Of a stretch of DNA of 64,000 nt, positions 18,427 through 26,556 are shown piece after piece. The notes beneath the pieces are model-generated. The model did no database searches. It was not told where the DNA came from and saw only the letters and a list, made by a program, of their open reading frames with translations. The first letter of the stretch is position 1; each line of letters opens with the position of its first letter. The translations under genes and the position numbers were made by a program. The stretch spans positions 2,728,001 to 2,792,000 of the forward strand of contig CP064987.1 of assembly GCA_016699835.1 (NCBI GenBank). Direction: 5' to 3'. Origin of the DNA: Phycisphaerales bacterium. GTDB lineage: Bacteria > Planctomycetota > Phycisphaerae > Phycisphaerales > UBA1924.

Positions 18427-18459
18427 CACGTAGCACTCTTCATCCACTTCCCCGCCCCA

Positions 18460-18499
18460 TTTGGCCATTTGGTAGTTTGGTCCTTTGGAAATTTGGATC
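18460..18499 (+). repeat. Five TTTGGNNN units with exact 8-bp period
   Basis: TTTGG begins at 18460, 18468, 18476, 18484 and 18492, each followed by three variable bases, so five copies repeat with exactly 8-bp spacing. The array fills the gap between the coxC stop and the coxD ATG at 18505, where the ribosome would bind. It is T/G-rich and unlike the flanking GC-rich coding DNA. It lies in transcribed leader sequence, so it could act as an RNA protein-binding array, a translation-standby site or a DNA operator. No known element was recognised. Confidence 0.7.
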
Positions 18500-18504
18500 T
18501 CCCC

Positions 18505-19209
18505 ATGTCCCACACCAACGACCCATCCCAGGCCTTCGACGTGCTCGACCCCCATGGCTTTGAGCAGCCAGGCCATGGCCAGCACCACTCCCACGTCATC
18601 GTCGGGCCCTTCACCCTGCGCAACATCCTCGTCGCGCTCCTGTTCCTGACGCTCCTCACCGTGGGTCAGGCGCAGGCCGAGGCCTATCTCGCCCACGCCT
18701 TCCACATCGAGTTCCCACGATGGGTCAACGTCGTCTTCTGTATGGGCATCGCCGTCGTCAAGGCCCTCCTCGTCATGGCCTACTTCATGCAACTCAAGTA
18801 CGACAACCCTCTCAACACCGTCGTCATGGCTGTCACCCTTTTCGCCTTCATTCTCTTCCTCGGCTTCACGTCCATCGATCTCGGCAGCCGCGGCATGATC
18901 TACGCCGAGAAGGGCGGCCAACTCCAACGCGGCGGCATCGCTCAGGGCGGCATGAAAAATGTCGCCGATGGACACGCGATCGTCACCGACAGCCGCGAGC
19001 GTTGGCTCAAGGAGTGGGGCCCCGAAAAGTTCGCCGAACTCGAGGCCCATGCTTCGCATGCCCACGCCGCCGAGCACCACACAACCCGCAGCGACCGCGA
19101 TCGCTCTCGCCCCTCCACGGGCATCTCCGGAGTCATCCCCGGCGTCGCCGCGCCAGATCACGGTACATCCAGCCATGGCGCCGCCGAGCACGCTCCCGCT
19201 AGCCACTGA
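18505..19209 (+). CDS. coxD: Cytochrome c oxidase subunit IV (prokaryotic type) with long C-terminal tail
   Basis: The 234-residue protein has three helices in its first 130 residues, including RNILVALLFLTLLTVG and VNVVFCMGIAVVKALLVMAY followed by FMQLKYDNPLN, the signature of prokaryotic cytochrome oxidase subunit IV. The remaining 100 residues form a soluble His/Ala/Ser-rich tail with no recognised domain, well beyond the roughly 100-aa family norm. The start is ATG 18505; an upstream GTG at 18469 would translate part of the TTTGG repeat array and is unlikely. Confidence 0.85.
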   Translation: MSHTNDPSQAFDVLDPHGFEQPGHGQHHSHVIVGPFTLRNILVALLFLTLLTVGQAQAEAYLAHAFHIEFPRWVNVVFCMGIAVVKALLVMAYFMQLKYDNPLNTVVMAVTLFAFILFLGFTSIDLGSRGMIYAEKGGQLQRGGIAQGGMKNVADGHAIVTDSRERWLKEWGPEKFAELEAHASHAHAAEHHTTRSDRDRSRPSTGISGVIPGVAAPDHGTSSHGAAEHAPASH

Positions 19210-19219
19210 TCCGAACCCC

Positions 19220-20014
19220 ATGCCCGATCCCTCGCCAGCCTCATCGAGCGACGATCGCCCCGCGATCGCGCCCTGGCTCCCCTGGCTCATGATCCTCCTC
19301 GGCGTCGCGGGCTTCATCGCCAGCGGGCTGGCCCTCGCCTATCGCGTCCACAACGACAACGTCGCCAAGGATCGCAAGTACTGGGTATTCCGCGCCGTCG
19401 GCGAAACCGAGTTCACGTACGCTGGCAAGCGCGTCACGCTCTCCGAGATCGGCGATGGCCATGGGCCCGATGACGCCGTCCTCGTGACCTTCGGCGATGA
19501 ACAACTCCGCCTTCGCGTTCAGATCCCTCCCCAGCAACCGCTCCCGGGTCTGGTGAAGCACGCCGATTGGCTCACGGTCCTCCGCTTCTTCGATGCCACG
19601 GGCCTCAAAGACAAAGAGATCGAGCAGGCCTTCGGCGATGAAGGCCGGACCGATCGCCTCGTCATCGTCACGCGCAACCTCCCCCCGGGCATCAACCCCG
19701 AGACCTTCGGCAAGGTCCTCAAGACCGACTGGACCTTTGACCTCTACGAGGTGATGTCCGACGGCACCTTCCACAAAGAACACTTCCAGTACCCATCGCG
19801 GAAGAAACGCCCCCAGGAACTCCAGGTCGGCACGTGGCAGTACGACGCCGCCCTCCACCTCATGCCCCGCAGTGGCCCGACGCACCAGTTCATCGACAGC
19901 CCCGTCCGCAGCACCGGGTGGCTTCTCCCCGCCGCCGCCGCCGCGTGCGTGCTCGCGATGCTGGGCATCGTGCTCGTCGCGATCAATCGCAAGTCTCGCC
20001 CCACACCGGCTTGA
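19220..20014 (+). CDS. Unknown two-span membrane protein at the end of the act-cox operon
   Basis: This 264-residue protein has a transmembrane helix near the N-terminus (about 18-40), an extracytoplasmic domain of about 170 residues and a second helix (about 237-257) before a basic end. The domain contains DRLVIVTRNLPPGINP and a Tyr/Trp-containing segment but no CXXC, CXXCH or other redox motif. It starts 10 bp after coxD, so it is probably co-transcribed and could be an assembly or stability factor of the oxidase. No family was recognised. The ATG at 19220 is the first sensible start; the longer open frame upstream is the shadow of coxD. Confidence 0.7.
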   Translation: MPDPSPASSSDDRPAIAPWLPWLMILLGVAGFIASGLALAYRVHNDNVAKDRKYWVFRAVGETEFTYAGKRVTLSEIGDGHGPDDAVLVTFGDEQLRLRVQIPPQQPLPGLVKHADWLTVLRFFDATGLKDKEIEQAFGDEGRTDRLVIVTRNLPPGINPETFGKVLKTDWTFDLYEVMSDGTFHKEHFQYPSRKKRPQELQVGTWQYDAALHLMPRSGPTHQFIDSPVRSTGWLLPAAAAACVLAMLGIVLVAINRKSRPTPA

Positions 20015-20046
20015 CCTCGTAACACAACTCGAGTTTCAAGTCGTGG

Positions 20047-20871
20047 TCAGTTGAACACCGACTGCACCCCGCCGGTGATCATCAGGTCGATGTCGTTGAG
20101 CACCTTCGCCAGCACCAGGCTCAGGATGATGATCGCGATGAAACTCGCGACGAACGCCTCCGTCGTCGCGCGCCCCACGCCCTCCGCCCCCGCGTCGCAC
20201 GTGAAGCCCTTGTAGCACGCGATCGTCCCGATCGCCCCGCCAAAGAACACGCTCTTGATCAGCCCGCTCAGGATGTCGTACCCATTGATGAACTGGGCCG
20301 AGAATCGCCAGTACGCGCTCGGGTCGGCGTCGTAGAACTTCGTCGTCACGAGATACCCACCCAAGACGCCGCACAGGTTCGACACAACCGAGAGTGCCGG
20401 GATCATCGCCACGCAGGCCACAAACCTCGGGACCGCCAGCACCCGAATCGGATCCGACGCCATCGCCCGCATCGCGTCGAGTTGCTCGGTGACACGCATC
20501 GTTCCGAGTTCCGCCGCGAGCGCGCACCCGACGCGCCCCGCGAGCATCACCGCCGCCAGCACCGGCCCGATTTGCTTCACCATCGAGAGGTTGATGACGC
20601 CGCCTAGTCGAGACTCCTGCCCGATCGAGGCAAACTGGAGATACCCCTCGAACGCCAGAATCATCCCGATGAACGCCCCAGTCAGTCCGACGACCGGCAT
20701 CGACATCGTCCCGACAAAGAACAACTGACGCGACAGCCGCTCGCCACGCGTCCACGTCCGCACCGACGCCAGCCCCCCGAGGATCGCGAGCGTGAAGCGC
20801 ACCAACCCGCCGAACCCCTCGATCGAGGATCGCACGTGCCGCCCAAAGTTCTCGATGGGTTGCAGGACCAT
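20047..20871 (-). CDS. mlaE: MlaE-family lipid ABC transporter permease
   Basis: This 274-residue polytopic protein matches MlaE/YrbE permeases, which move phospholipid between the inner and outer membranes. The family signature TEQLDAMRAMASDPIRVLAVPR-like loop (about 160-180) and the GLTGAFIGMILAFEGYLQF helix are clear. No MlaF ATPase or MlaD substrate protein lies beside it, so its partners must be elsewhere. The start is ATG 20871 (MVLQPIENFG); a longer frame to 21054 has a compositionally odd N-terminus and includes a palindrome. It converges with the end of the act-cox operon, leaving 32 bp between stops. Confidence 0.87.
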   Translation of the reverse strand: MVLQPIENFGRHVRSSIEGFGGLVRFTLAILGGLASVRTWTRGERLSRQLFFVGTMSMPVVGLTGAFIGMILAFEGYLQFASIGQESRLGGVINLSMVKQIGPVLAAVMLAGRVGCALAAELGTMRVTEQLDAMRAMASDPIRVLAVPRFVACVAMIPALSVVSNLCGVLGGYLVTTKFYDADPSAYWRFSAQFINGYDILSGLIKSVFFGGAIGTIACYKGFTCDAGAEGVGRATTEAFVASFIAIIILSLVLAKVLNDIDLMITGGVQSVFN

Positions 20872-20929
20872 TGGTGAAACGGAGCGTAGCCACGGCGAAT
20901 ACGAGCCGCGATAGACCCTCTCTGTGTAC

Positions 20930-20947
20930 CCCCTCGCACGCGAGGGG
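20930..20947. repeat. Near-perfect GC-rich hairpin upstream of mlaE
   Basis: CCCCTCGC (20930-20937) and GCGAGGGG (20940-20947) form an 8-bp stem around AC, about 60 bp upstream of the mlaE start. It resembles bacterial interspersed palindromes. No U-tract follows on either strand, so it is not a clear terminator. Confidence 0.4.
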
Positions 20948-21036
20948 CCTACTTCCTCCTCTTCTTCTCCATATCCCTTCCCAATTCCGACACGGCCGTT
21001 CCACTCTCTGGATACGACAACACAATGCGTCCAATG

Positions 21037-21064
21037 AAAAAGGGCCCGCGTCACGCGCAGGCCC
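21037..21064 (-). terminator. Rho-independent terminator of the OmpA-like lipoprotein gene
   Basis: Read on the minus strand, GGGCC, a TG bulge, CGCG, a TGA loop, CGCG and GGCCC form a nine-pair stem followed directly by TTTTT (complement of 21037-21041). It lies 41 bp past the stop of the OmpA-like gene, in the right orientation. It also separates that gene from mlaE further downstream. Confidence 0.8.
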
Positions 21065-21105
21065 GTTTGAATAGTGTTTCAATCAACAGGAGTGAGGCGA
21101 ACGAT

Positions 21106-21969
21106 TCACTTTGTGACGTCGATCCCTCGCTCGGGCTGCGACACCTTCTCGGGCTGTCCCTGCACGTTTGTGGTCGACGCGCCAGACTCCCGGGCCCTGG
21201 CCAGATAGATCTCCACGCGACGATTCGCCGGCGTGTTCCCATTGGAGTTGTTCGCCACGGCCGGGCGATATTCGCCCCAACCCGCCGCCATCATTTTCGC
21301 CGGGTTGACGCTGAACTGAGACAACTGGTCGATGACCGCGATCGCCCGGTGTGCCGAGAGCGCCCGGTTCGTCGGGTGCTGGCGGAGCGTCGCGGGGTTG
21401 GCGATCCGCTGCGAGTCGGTGTGACCCTCGATCCACACCTCATACCCGTTCGCCGCCGGCGAGTTCAGCACCTGCGACAACGCCTGCAGCGCCGGCCGGG
21501 CCTCGCTCTTGACCTCCGCCGATCCGGATGCAAACGTGAGATCCGAGTTGAACCGCAGCATCCCGCGGCTCGCATCGAACGCGATCAGGTCCGGGTATCG
21601 AGCCGCGAGATCCTCGAGCGCCGCCGCCGTCGTCGCGTCGAGTGGCCCGAACTGGATATCGCTCATCGACCGCTGGAGATCGCGATAGTCCGCGAGCGCC
21701 CGATCTAACTGCGACTTGAGCGAACTGTTCTGGGCGAGCAGGTCCGACATCGTCCCCTCGCCGCGACCGATCCCCTGGCTCAGGCGGTCACGCTCCGAGG
21801 TCAGGTCCGTCACCTCGCGCTGGAGCGTGGCGTTCTGGTTCTGGAGCGAGCGATTCATCGCGCTCAGACGATCCACCTCGCTCTGGCTGACGCACCCCGT
21901 CAGACCAAGGACCATGCCCACAAGCCCGCCCACGACCACGATCGCCCGCACTCCGTTTCGCTTCTTCAT
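21106..21969 (-). CDS. OmpA/MotB-family peptidoglycan-binding lipoprotein
   Basis: The 287-residue protein starts at ATG 21969 (MKKRNGVRAIV) with a signal peptide ending in the lipobox LTGC. A coiled-coil region follows (about 30-85, SEVDRLSAMNRSLQNQNATL). The C-terminal half is an OmpA-type domain with the hallmark EGHTDSQRIANP (about 195) and NRALSAHRAIAV, then GEYRPAVANNSN and NRRVEIYL. It should tether the outer membrane or a surface complex to peptidoglycan, which agrees with the Mur genes in this window. A terminator lies downstream. It is divergent from the amidohydrolase gene. The family call is firm. Confidence 0.88.
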   Translation of the reverse strand: MKKRNGVRAIVVVGGLVGMVLGLTGCVSQSEVDRLSAMNRSLQNQNATLQREVTDLTSERDRLSQGIGRGEGTMSDLLAQNSSLKSQLDRALADYRDLQRSMSDIQFGPLDATTAAALEDLAARYPDLIAFDASRGMLRFNSDLTFASGSAEVKSEARPALQALSQVLNSPAANGYEVWIEGHTDSQRIANPATLRQHPTNRALSAHRAIAVIDQLSQFSVNPAKMMAAGWGEYRPAVANNSNGNTPANRRVEIYLARARESGASTTNVQGQPEKVSQPERGIDVTK

Positions 21970-22223
21970 GACGCCTCCGAAATGTGTCCTTCCACCTGCG
22001 TCGCGCGATCCCTCGGGCGCAACTCCGAGCTTGGTCCCCAGGCGTTCCCGCCGGGCCTCCATCCTATCCTCCGCGCCAAGACAAGTGGCTCACGGGCCAC
22101 GACTTGCGACCCGCCTCGTCTATTTCACCAGGTCCCCACACCGGCACAACCATCTGTGAGCCAAGGTGTTACGGAGTTATCTCGATCGCCGCCCACCGTG
22201 ACAAACATGAATCACCCGCAAGA

Positions 22224-23570
22224 TTGGTCCCAGGCGATGCCGGTCTGATCCGCCTCGATCTCGCCGGTATCCACACGCTCCCGCCCGGCCCATCGACCGC
22301 CATCCTCGAACTCCGCCACGCCGAATCCTCACCCTTCGGCGTCACTCGCGCGCGCATCACGATCCTCGCCCTCGCGCCGACCACCGAGTTTGCAAGTTCT
22401 TCGCGCTTTGCCTCCGCCCAACGAATCAACGCCACCGATTCGATCCTCATTCCGGGCCTTATCAACGCGCACACTCACCTCGACCTGACGCACATCGGCG
22501 CGCAACCCCACAACGCCGATCGCGGGTTCGTGGGATTCGTGGATCTCGTGCGCGCGCACCGCGCGTCCGACGATGAGGCCATCGCTCGCTCCGTCAGTCT
22601 TGGTATCGAGCGCTCGCTCCGCGGCGGCGTCGTCGGCGTGGGCGACATCGCTGGCGCCCCGCGCGGCACGCCCAGCCTCGTCCCATTCCAAACACTTGCC
22701 GAATCGCCACTCTTCGGCACGTCGTTCCTCGAGTTCTTCGCCATCGGCAAGGGCGAGGCTACGGGCATGGCCGCCATCGCTCGCGCGGTCGCCGAGGCCG
22801 CTCCTCGATCGCGTGGCGAGCGCGCCCGCCTCGGCCTCCAGCCCCACGCCACCAACACCGTCTCACCCCGGGCGTACGGGCACGCGATCACGTTGTCGCG
22901 TGCGCACGATTTCCCGCTCTCAACCCATCTCGCCGAGACGCTCGAGGAGCGCGAGTTCATCGCCCACGCCTCCGGCCCACAGCGGGAACTCCTCGAACGC
23001 CTCGGCGCTTGGGACGACTCGATTCTCGAATCGCACGGGCACGGCCGGACACCGGTCGAGCACCTCTCGCCGATCCTCAGTCAGGCACCATTCATCGCGG
23101 CCCACGTGAACGACGCGACGGACGCCGATCTCGAACGTCTGGCACGAACACACACGACCGTGGCGTATTGCCCACGCGCCCACGACTATTTTGGTGCCCG
23201 TGACCGATTGGGCCCGCATCGCTACACGCAGATGATCCGAATGGGTGTGCCGGTCGCCCTCGCGACGGATTCGGTGATCAATCTCGATCCGAGCGAGGCC
23301 TGGCGTCTGACGCCGCTGGACGATGCCCGCTTGCTGTACCAACGAGACGGGACGAACGCGGACCTGCTGATGGAGATGATCACCACCACCCCAGCGCGTG
23401 CGATCGGACTTGATCCAACTCGTGCGGAACTGCGCGAAGGCGGCAAACCGTATGGATTGGCACTGGTGGCGGTCGCACCCGATGCCGAGGGCGCGCCGCC
23501 GAGATCACCCGCGTGCCGTGTGCTTGAATCGATGGCCACACCAGAGTTGTTCTGCATCGCGACACGATAA
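22224..23570 (+). CDS. Amidohydrolase-superfamily deaminase-like protein
   Basis: The protein belongs to the metal-dependent amidohydrolase/cytosine-deaminase group. It shows the HxH metal motif in INAHTHLDL, a later His in STHLAETLEE, the CPRAHDYFG loop and the catalytic Asp in ALATDSVINLD. Sequence style is close to ATZ/TRZ-type deaminases, including aminofutalosine deaminase (MqnX) and S-adenosylhomocysteine deaminase, but the substrate cannot be chosen from sequence alone. There is no in-frame ATG near the domain start: TTG 22224 is used, and CTG 22245 (LIRLDLAGIH) is an alternative nearer the expected N-terminus. The glycosylase gene follows after 3 bp. Confidence 0.8.
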   Translation: MVPGDAGLIRLDLAGIHTLPPGPSTAILELRHAESSPFGVTRARITILALAPTTEFASSSRFASAQRINATDSILIPGLINAHTHLDLTHIGAQPHNADRGFVGFVDLVRAHRASDDEAIARSVSLGIERSLRGGVVGVGDIAGAPRGTPSLVPFQTLAESPLFGTSFLEFFAIGKGEATGMAAIARAVAEAAPRSRGERARLGLQPHATNTVSPRAYGHAITLSRAHDFPLSTHLAETLEEREFIAHASGPQRELLERLGAWDDSILESHGHGRTPVEHLSPILSQAPFIAAHVNDATDADLERLARTHTTVAYCPRAHDYFGARDRLGPHRYTQMIRMGVPVALATDSVINLDPSEAWRLTPLDDARLLYQRDGTNADLLMEMITTTPARAIGLDPTRAELREGGKPYGLALVAVAPDAEGAPPRSPACRVLESMATPELFCIATR

Positions 23571-23573
23571 GTC

Positions 23574-24284
23574 ATGCCCGTCCCTTCACCCATGCCCAGA
23601 CCCTCTCGCGATTTCTATGACGTCGATGCCCAGACGCTCGCCGAGCGATTGATTGGGATGGTGCTCGTACGCGCCACAACACACGGCTCGCGGTTGGCGG
23701 GCCGAATCGTCGAGACCGAGGCCTATCTCGGGCCCATCGATCGCGCCTGCCACACGTTTGGCGGGCGGCGGACCGAACGCAACGAGACCATGTGGGGTCC
23801 CGTCGGGCACGCATACGTCTACTTGACCTATGGCATGCACCACATGCTCAACGTCGTCTGTGTCGAGCCTCGGGAAGGGCAAGGTGGGGCAGCGGTCTTG
23901 ATCCGGGCGCTCGAACCGATCGAGGGGACCTCACTCATGGCAGAGCACCGCGGGCTGTCGGCGCCGAGATCACTCTGCAGCGGCCCCGGCAAGTTGTGCC
24001 AGGCGCTCCGGATCGATCGCGCCCTCGACTCGACAGATCTCGTCACGAGCGACGTCCTCTGGCTGGAACTCGGCGATCGCCCGGCGGATTGGCGAGTGAT
24101 CCGTTGCTCCAGAATCGGTGTGGACAACGCCGGAGTGTGGGCCACGCGACGCCTCCGCTGGCTGGTGCGCGCGCACCCGCACGTCAGCGTCCGCGCCAAG
24201 AGCGAGCGGGCGAAATCCCCATCAGCGCGAGCCTCGACGACATCGAGTGTGAATCGGAAAGTGGGACGACGACGCCCCCAATGA
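23574..24284 (+). CDS. mpg: 3-methyladenine DNA glycosylase (Mpg/AAG family)
   Basis: This 236-residue protein matches the AAG family of alkylbase DNA glycosylases. The core reads LAGRIVETEAYLGPIDRACH (about 41-60), with the catalytic Glu in VETEAY. It is followed by RNETMWGPVGHAYVYLTYGMHHMLNVV, which includes the conserved Tyr/His pocket, and GPGKLCQALRI. It removes 3-methyladenine and related lesions. It begins 3 bp after the amidohydrolase stop (a second in-frame ATG at 23592 is possible), implying one transcript. About 30 Arg/Ser-rich residues at the C-terminus are outside the domain. Confidence 0.92.
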   Translation: MPVPSPMPRPSRDFYDVDAQTLAERLIGMVLVRATTHGSRLAGRIVETEAYLGPIDRACHTFGGRRTERNETMWGPVGHAYVYLTYGMHHMLNVVCVEPREGQGGAAVLIRALEPIEGTSLMAEHRGLSAPRSLCSGPGKLCQALRIDRALDSTDLVTSDVLWLELGDRPADWRVIRCSRIGVDNAGVWATRRLRWLVRAHPHVSVRAKSERAKSPSARASTTSSVNRKVGRRRPQ

Positions 24285-24314
24285 CCGATCGGAGAGTTGC
24301 AGAACCCTTGGCCG

Positions 24315-24424
24315 GTGCCACGTGCGTGGCGCGGGCTTTGCGTGGCATCGGAACGGGTCTGGCACGGGCCTAGGATCCGTGCCCGCGTCCGGTTGGCGTG
24401 TGTTTGGTTGTGTGCCACGTGCGT
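24315..24424 (+). repeat. 13-bp direct repeat pair GTGCCACGTGCGT
   Basis: GTGCCACGTGCGT occurs at 24315-24327 and again at 24412-24424, 97 bp apart, in the gap between mpg and the Minf_1886 gene. Each copy contains the CACGTG hexamer. Between them lies the GGCACGG hairpin. The pair may be operator copies or decayed repeat ends; nothing shows which. Confidence 0.4.
24361..24383. repeat. Intergenic palindrome GGCACGG-N9-CCGTGCC
   Basis: GGCACGG (24361-24367) and CCGTGCC (24377-24383) form a perfect 7-bp inverted repeat around GCCTAGGAT. It resembles the GTGGCAC palindrome at 789 and could belong to the same dispersed family. No T-tract follows. Confidence 0.4.
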
Positions 24425-24457
24425 CGGGTGAGATTCGTGGGACGGGGAGGTCGAGCG

Positions 24458-24868
24458 GTGAGCGATTCCAGTTGGTCAGAATGGAAACTGTGGAAGACCA
24501 TGCAGGGTTCGGCGGGGCCGTTCCCTCCCGAGGCCTTCCAGTTCGTTCGCGAGGGACTCTCGCACACGGTGAAGATCGTCCACGGCGACGCGGCGGCGTC
24601 GGCCCCCGTTTCCGATGAGGACGACTCACGCCACGTCTCCGGGCAGCAGTTGTGCATCGGCCTGCGCGACTTTGCGATCCGCCAGTATGGACTGCTCGCC
24701 AGGACCGTGCTCACTCGCTGGCACATCCAGCGGACCGACGACTTCGGGCGGATCGTCTTCGCCATGATCGACGCTGGGCTTCTCCGCAAGACCGACGACG
24801 ACACACTCGAGGACTTCCGCGAGGTCTTCGATTTCGATGAGGCCTTCTCCGAGTTGAAATCGAACTGA
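24458..24868 (+). CDS. Minf_1886 family protein
   Basis: The 136-residue protein has FQFVREGLSHTV, the invariant HVSGQQLCIGLRDFAI stretch, YGLLARTVLTRWHI and KTDDDTLEDFREVFDFDEAF, which are the blocks of the Minf_1886 family found in Verrucomicrobia, Planctomycetes and relatives. Its function is unknown; it is small, soluble and acidic. The start is GTG 24458, supported by a strong GGGGAGG at 24444-24450; a longer frame to 24398 is not needed. It precedes the AI-2E-type transporter by 86 bp. Confidence 0.85.
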   Translation: MSDSSWSEWKLWKTMQGSAGPFPPEAFQFVREGLSHTVKIVHGDAAASAPVSDEDDSRHVSGQQLCIGLRDFAIRQYGLLARTVLTRWHIQRTDDFGRIVFAMIDAGLLRKTDDDTLEDFREVFDFDEAFSELKSN

Positions 24869-24954
24869 CCGGATTCCACCGGGATTCGCCGAACGGACGG
24901 CCGATTCCGGTTCACTTCACCCGACCGACTCTTCTCTCACACACGAGGAGCCGC

Positions 24955-26529
24955 ATGCCCGAACGAGAACCGTCGAAGAAAACCTCGACGTGGGAGCATC
25001 TGCACGTCTGGCAGATCCAGCCGGTGCGCGACGGGCTGGTGGTGGCGGCGGTGCTCTCGATCTTCTGGCTGGGGTACAAACTGAGCGTCGTGACGGTGCC
25101 GATGCTGCTGGCGCTCGCGCTCGCGTATCTCTTTGAGCCGCTCGTTGGGTGGATGACGCGTTCGAAGCATGTGAGCCGGAACGGGGCGGCGTTGGGGATC
25201 ATCATCGCGTTTGCCGCCTTCGTGATCACGCCTGTCGTCATCGGGACGGGCTTCGCGACCGTGCAGGGCGTGCGATACGTCCAGCGGATGGTGGGGGACG
25301 TGGACGAGTTGATCGTCTCGCTCGATCGCCCGAATGATGCCGAGGCACGCGAGCGTGTGCGGGCCAACGGGAAGACATGGCTGAAGGTCCGCGACTACGT
25401 GGTCGAGCAGGAGGAACGCCGGCGCCAGCAGCAGGAGCGCCAGGCAGAGGAACTCAAGATCCCGCCATCCGAGGACACCAAACCCGAATCATCGAACGAG
25501 TCCACCAAGAGCGCGGAGCGTCCGACACTTCTCTCGGACACAATCCGCCAGACGATTGAAGGGACGCCCGCCAAGCCCGCCGAGAACGCCGACGCGTGGC
25601 CGAGCGGCGGGAGCGTGATCGCTCCCACCGAGTCAACACCCAACACCGCCGAGGCCAGCACACCGAGTGTCGCTCCGGCATCTGGCGCCATCAAACCCTC
25701 GCACCCGATTCCCGTCGGCGTGGTGAGCCCCTCGGGCGAGCCCTCAGATGTCTATGCCTTCCTGCGCTCTTCGATCGTGTGGATGCGCAACAACATGGCC
25801 GACATCGGGCAGAAGGCGCTCAAGAGCGGCGCGGGAGCCGTCGGCCTCCTGAGCGGGCTGGTTGGTTCGATCTGGAAGATCGGGTTCACGGCGTTTCTGA
25901 CGGCGTTCTTCTTCTACTTCTTCTGCACCGGTTTCGGCCGCGTGATCGCCTTCTGGCAGGGGCTCATCCCCCAGCGAAAGAAAGGCCGCGTGATCGAACT
26001 CGCGCAGAAGATGGACCGCGTGATCGCCGGGTTCGTCCGTGGTCGCATCACGATTTCCGCATTGATGGTCGTGTGGTACTCCCTCGGGTTCTGGCTGATC
26101 GGCGTGCCTGCGCCGCTGGTCGTGGGGACGGCCGTGGGCCTGAGCGTGCTCGTGCCGTATCTCGCCGGGGCGGTCGGCGTCCCGCTCGCGATCCTGCTCA
26201 TGGCTCTCGAGCCACCGGGCGCCGCGGGAAGTTGGCGCAACGAGTGGTGGTGGATCGTCGGCTCGCCGATCGTCGTCTTCGCGATCGCGCAGGCCCTCGA
26301 TGACTATGTGCTCACGCCGCGGATCCAGGGGAAGACGACGAACATGGACACGCCGACGATCCTGTTCGCGTCGATCGCGGGCGGGTCGCTCATGGGCGTG
26401 TATGGCCTCTTGATCGCGATCCCGCTCGCCGCGTGCATCAAGATCCTCATCATCGAGGTCTTCTGGCCGAGGTTCCGCGCGTGGAGCCATGGCAAGGCGC
26501 CGGACGTGCTCCCGATCTCCGAGCGATAA
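24955..26529 (+). CDS. AI-2E/PerM-family membrane transporter
   Basis: This 524-residue protein has the AI-2E transporter architecture: N-terminal helices (about 24-60), a long soluble loop and C-terminal helices ending in GVYGLLIAIPLAACIKILI. The family's conserved GTAVGLSVLVPYLAGAVGVP segment is present. A low-complexity insert of about 120 residues (about 145-265), rich in Pro, Ser, Glu and Ala, lengthens the cytoplasmic or periplasmic loop compared with typical members of about 350 aa. The substrate is unknown; members have been linked to autoinducer-2 export and Na+/H+ exchange. It converges with ffh, 27 bp apart. Confidence 0.85.
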   Translation: MPEREPSKKTSTWEHLHVWQIQPVRDGLVVAAVLSIFWLGYKLSVVTVPMLLALALAYLFEPLVGWMTRSKHVSRNGAALGIIIAFAAFVITPVVIGTGFATVQGVRYVQRMVGDVDELIVSLDRPNDAEARERVRANGKTWLKVRDYVVEQEERRRQQQERQAEELKIPPSEDTKPESSNESTKSAERPTLLSDTIRQTIEGTPAKPAENADAWPSGGSVIAPTESTPNTAEASTPSVAPASGAIKPSHPIPVGVVSPSGEPSDVYAFLRSSIVWMRNNMADIGQKALKSGAGAVGLLSGLVGSIWKIGFTAFLTAFFFYFFCTGFGRVIAFWQGLIPQRKKGRVIELAQKMDRVIAGFVRGRITISALMVVWYSLGFWLIGVPAPLVVGTAVGLSVLVPYLAGAVGVPLAILLMALEPPGAAGSWRNEWWWIVGSPIVVFAIAQALDDYVLTPRIQGKTTNMDTPTILFASIAGGSLMGVYGLLIAIPLAACIKILIIEVFWPRFRAWSHGKAPDVLPISER

Positions 26530-26556
26530 CCGCAACACTCTCAGGCCGAGCGACGA

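Noticed and set aside
20872..21054. N-terminal extension of MlaE to 21054
   Set aside because: The extension translates to a Glu/Arg/Tyr-rich stretch that includes a palindrome; MlaE homologues begin near MVLQPIENFG.
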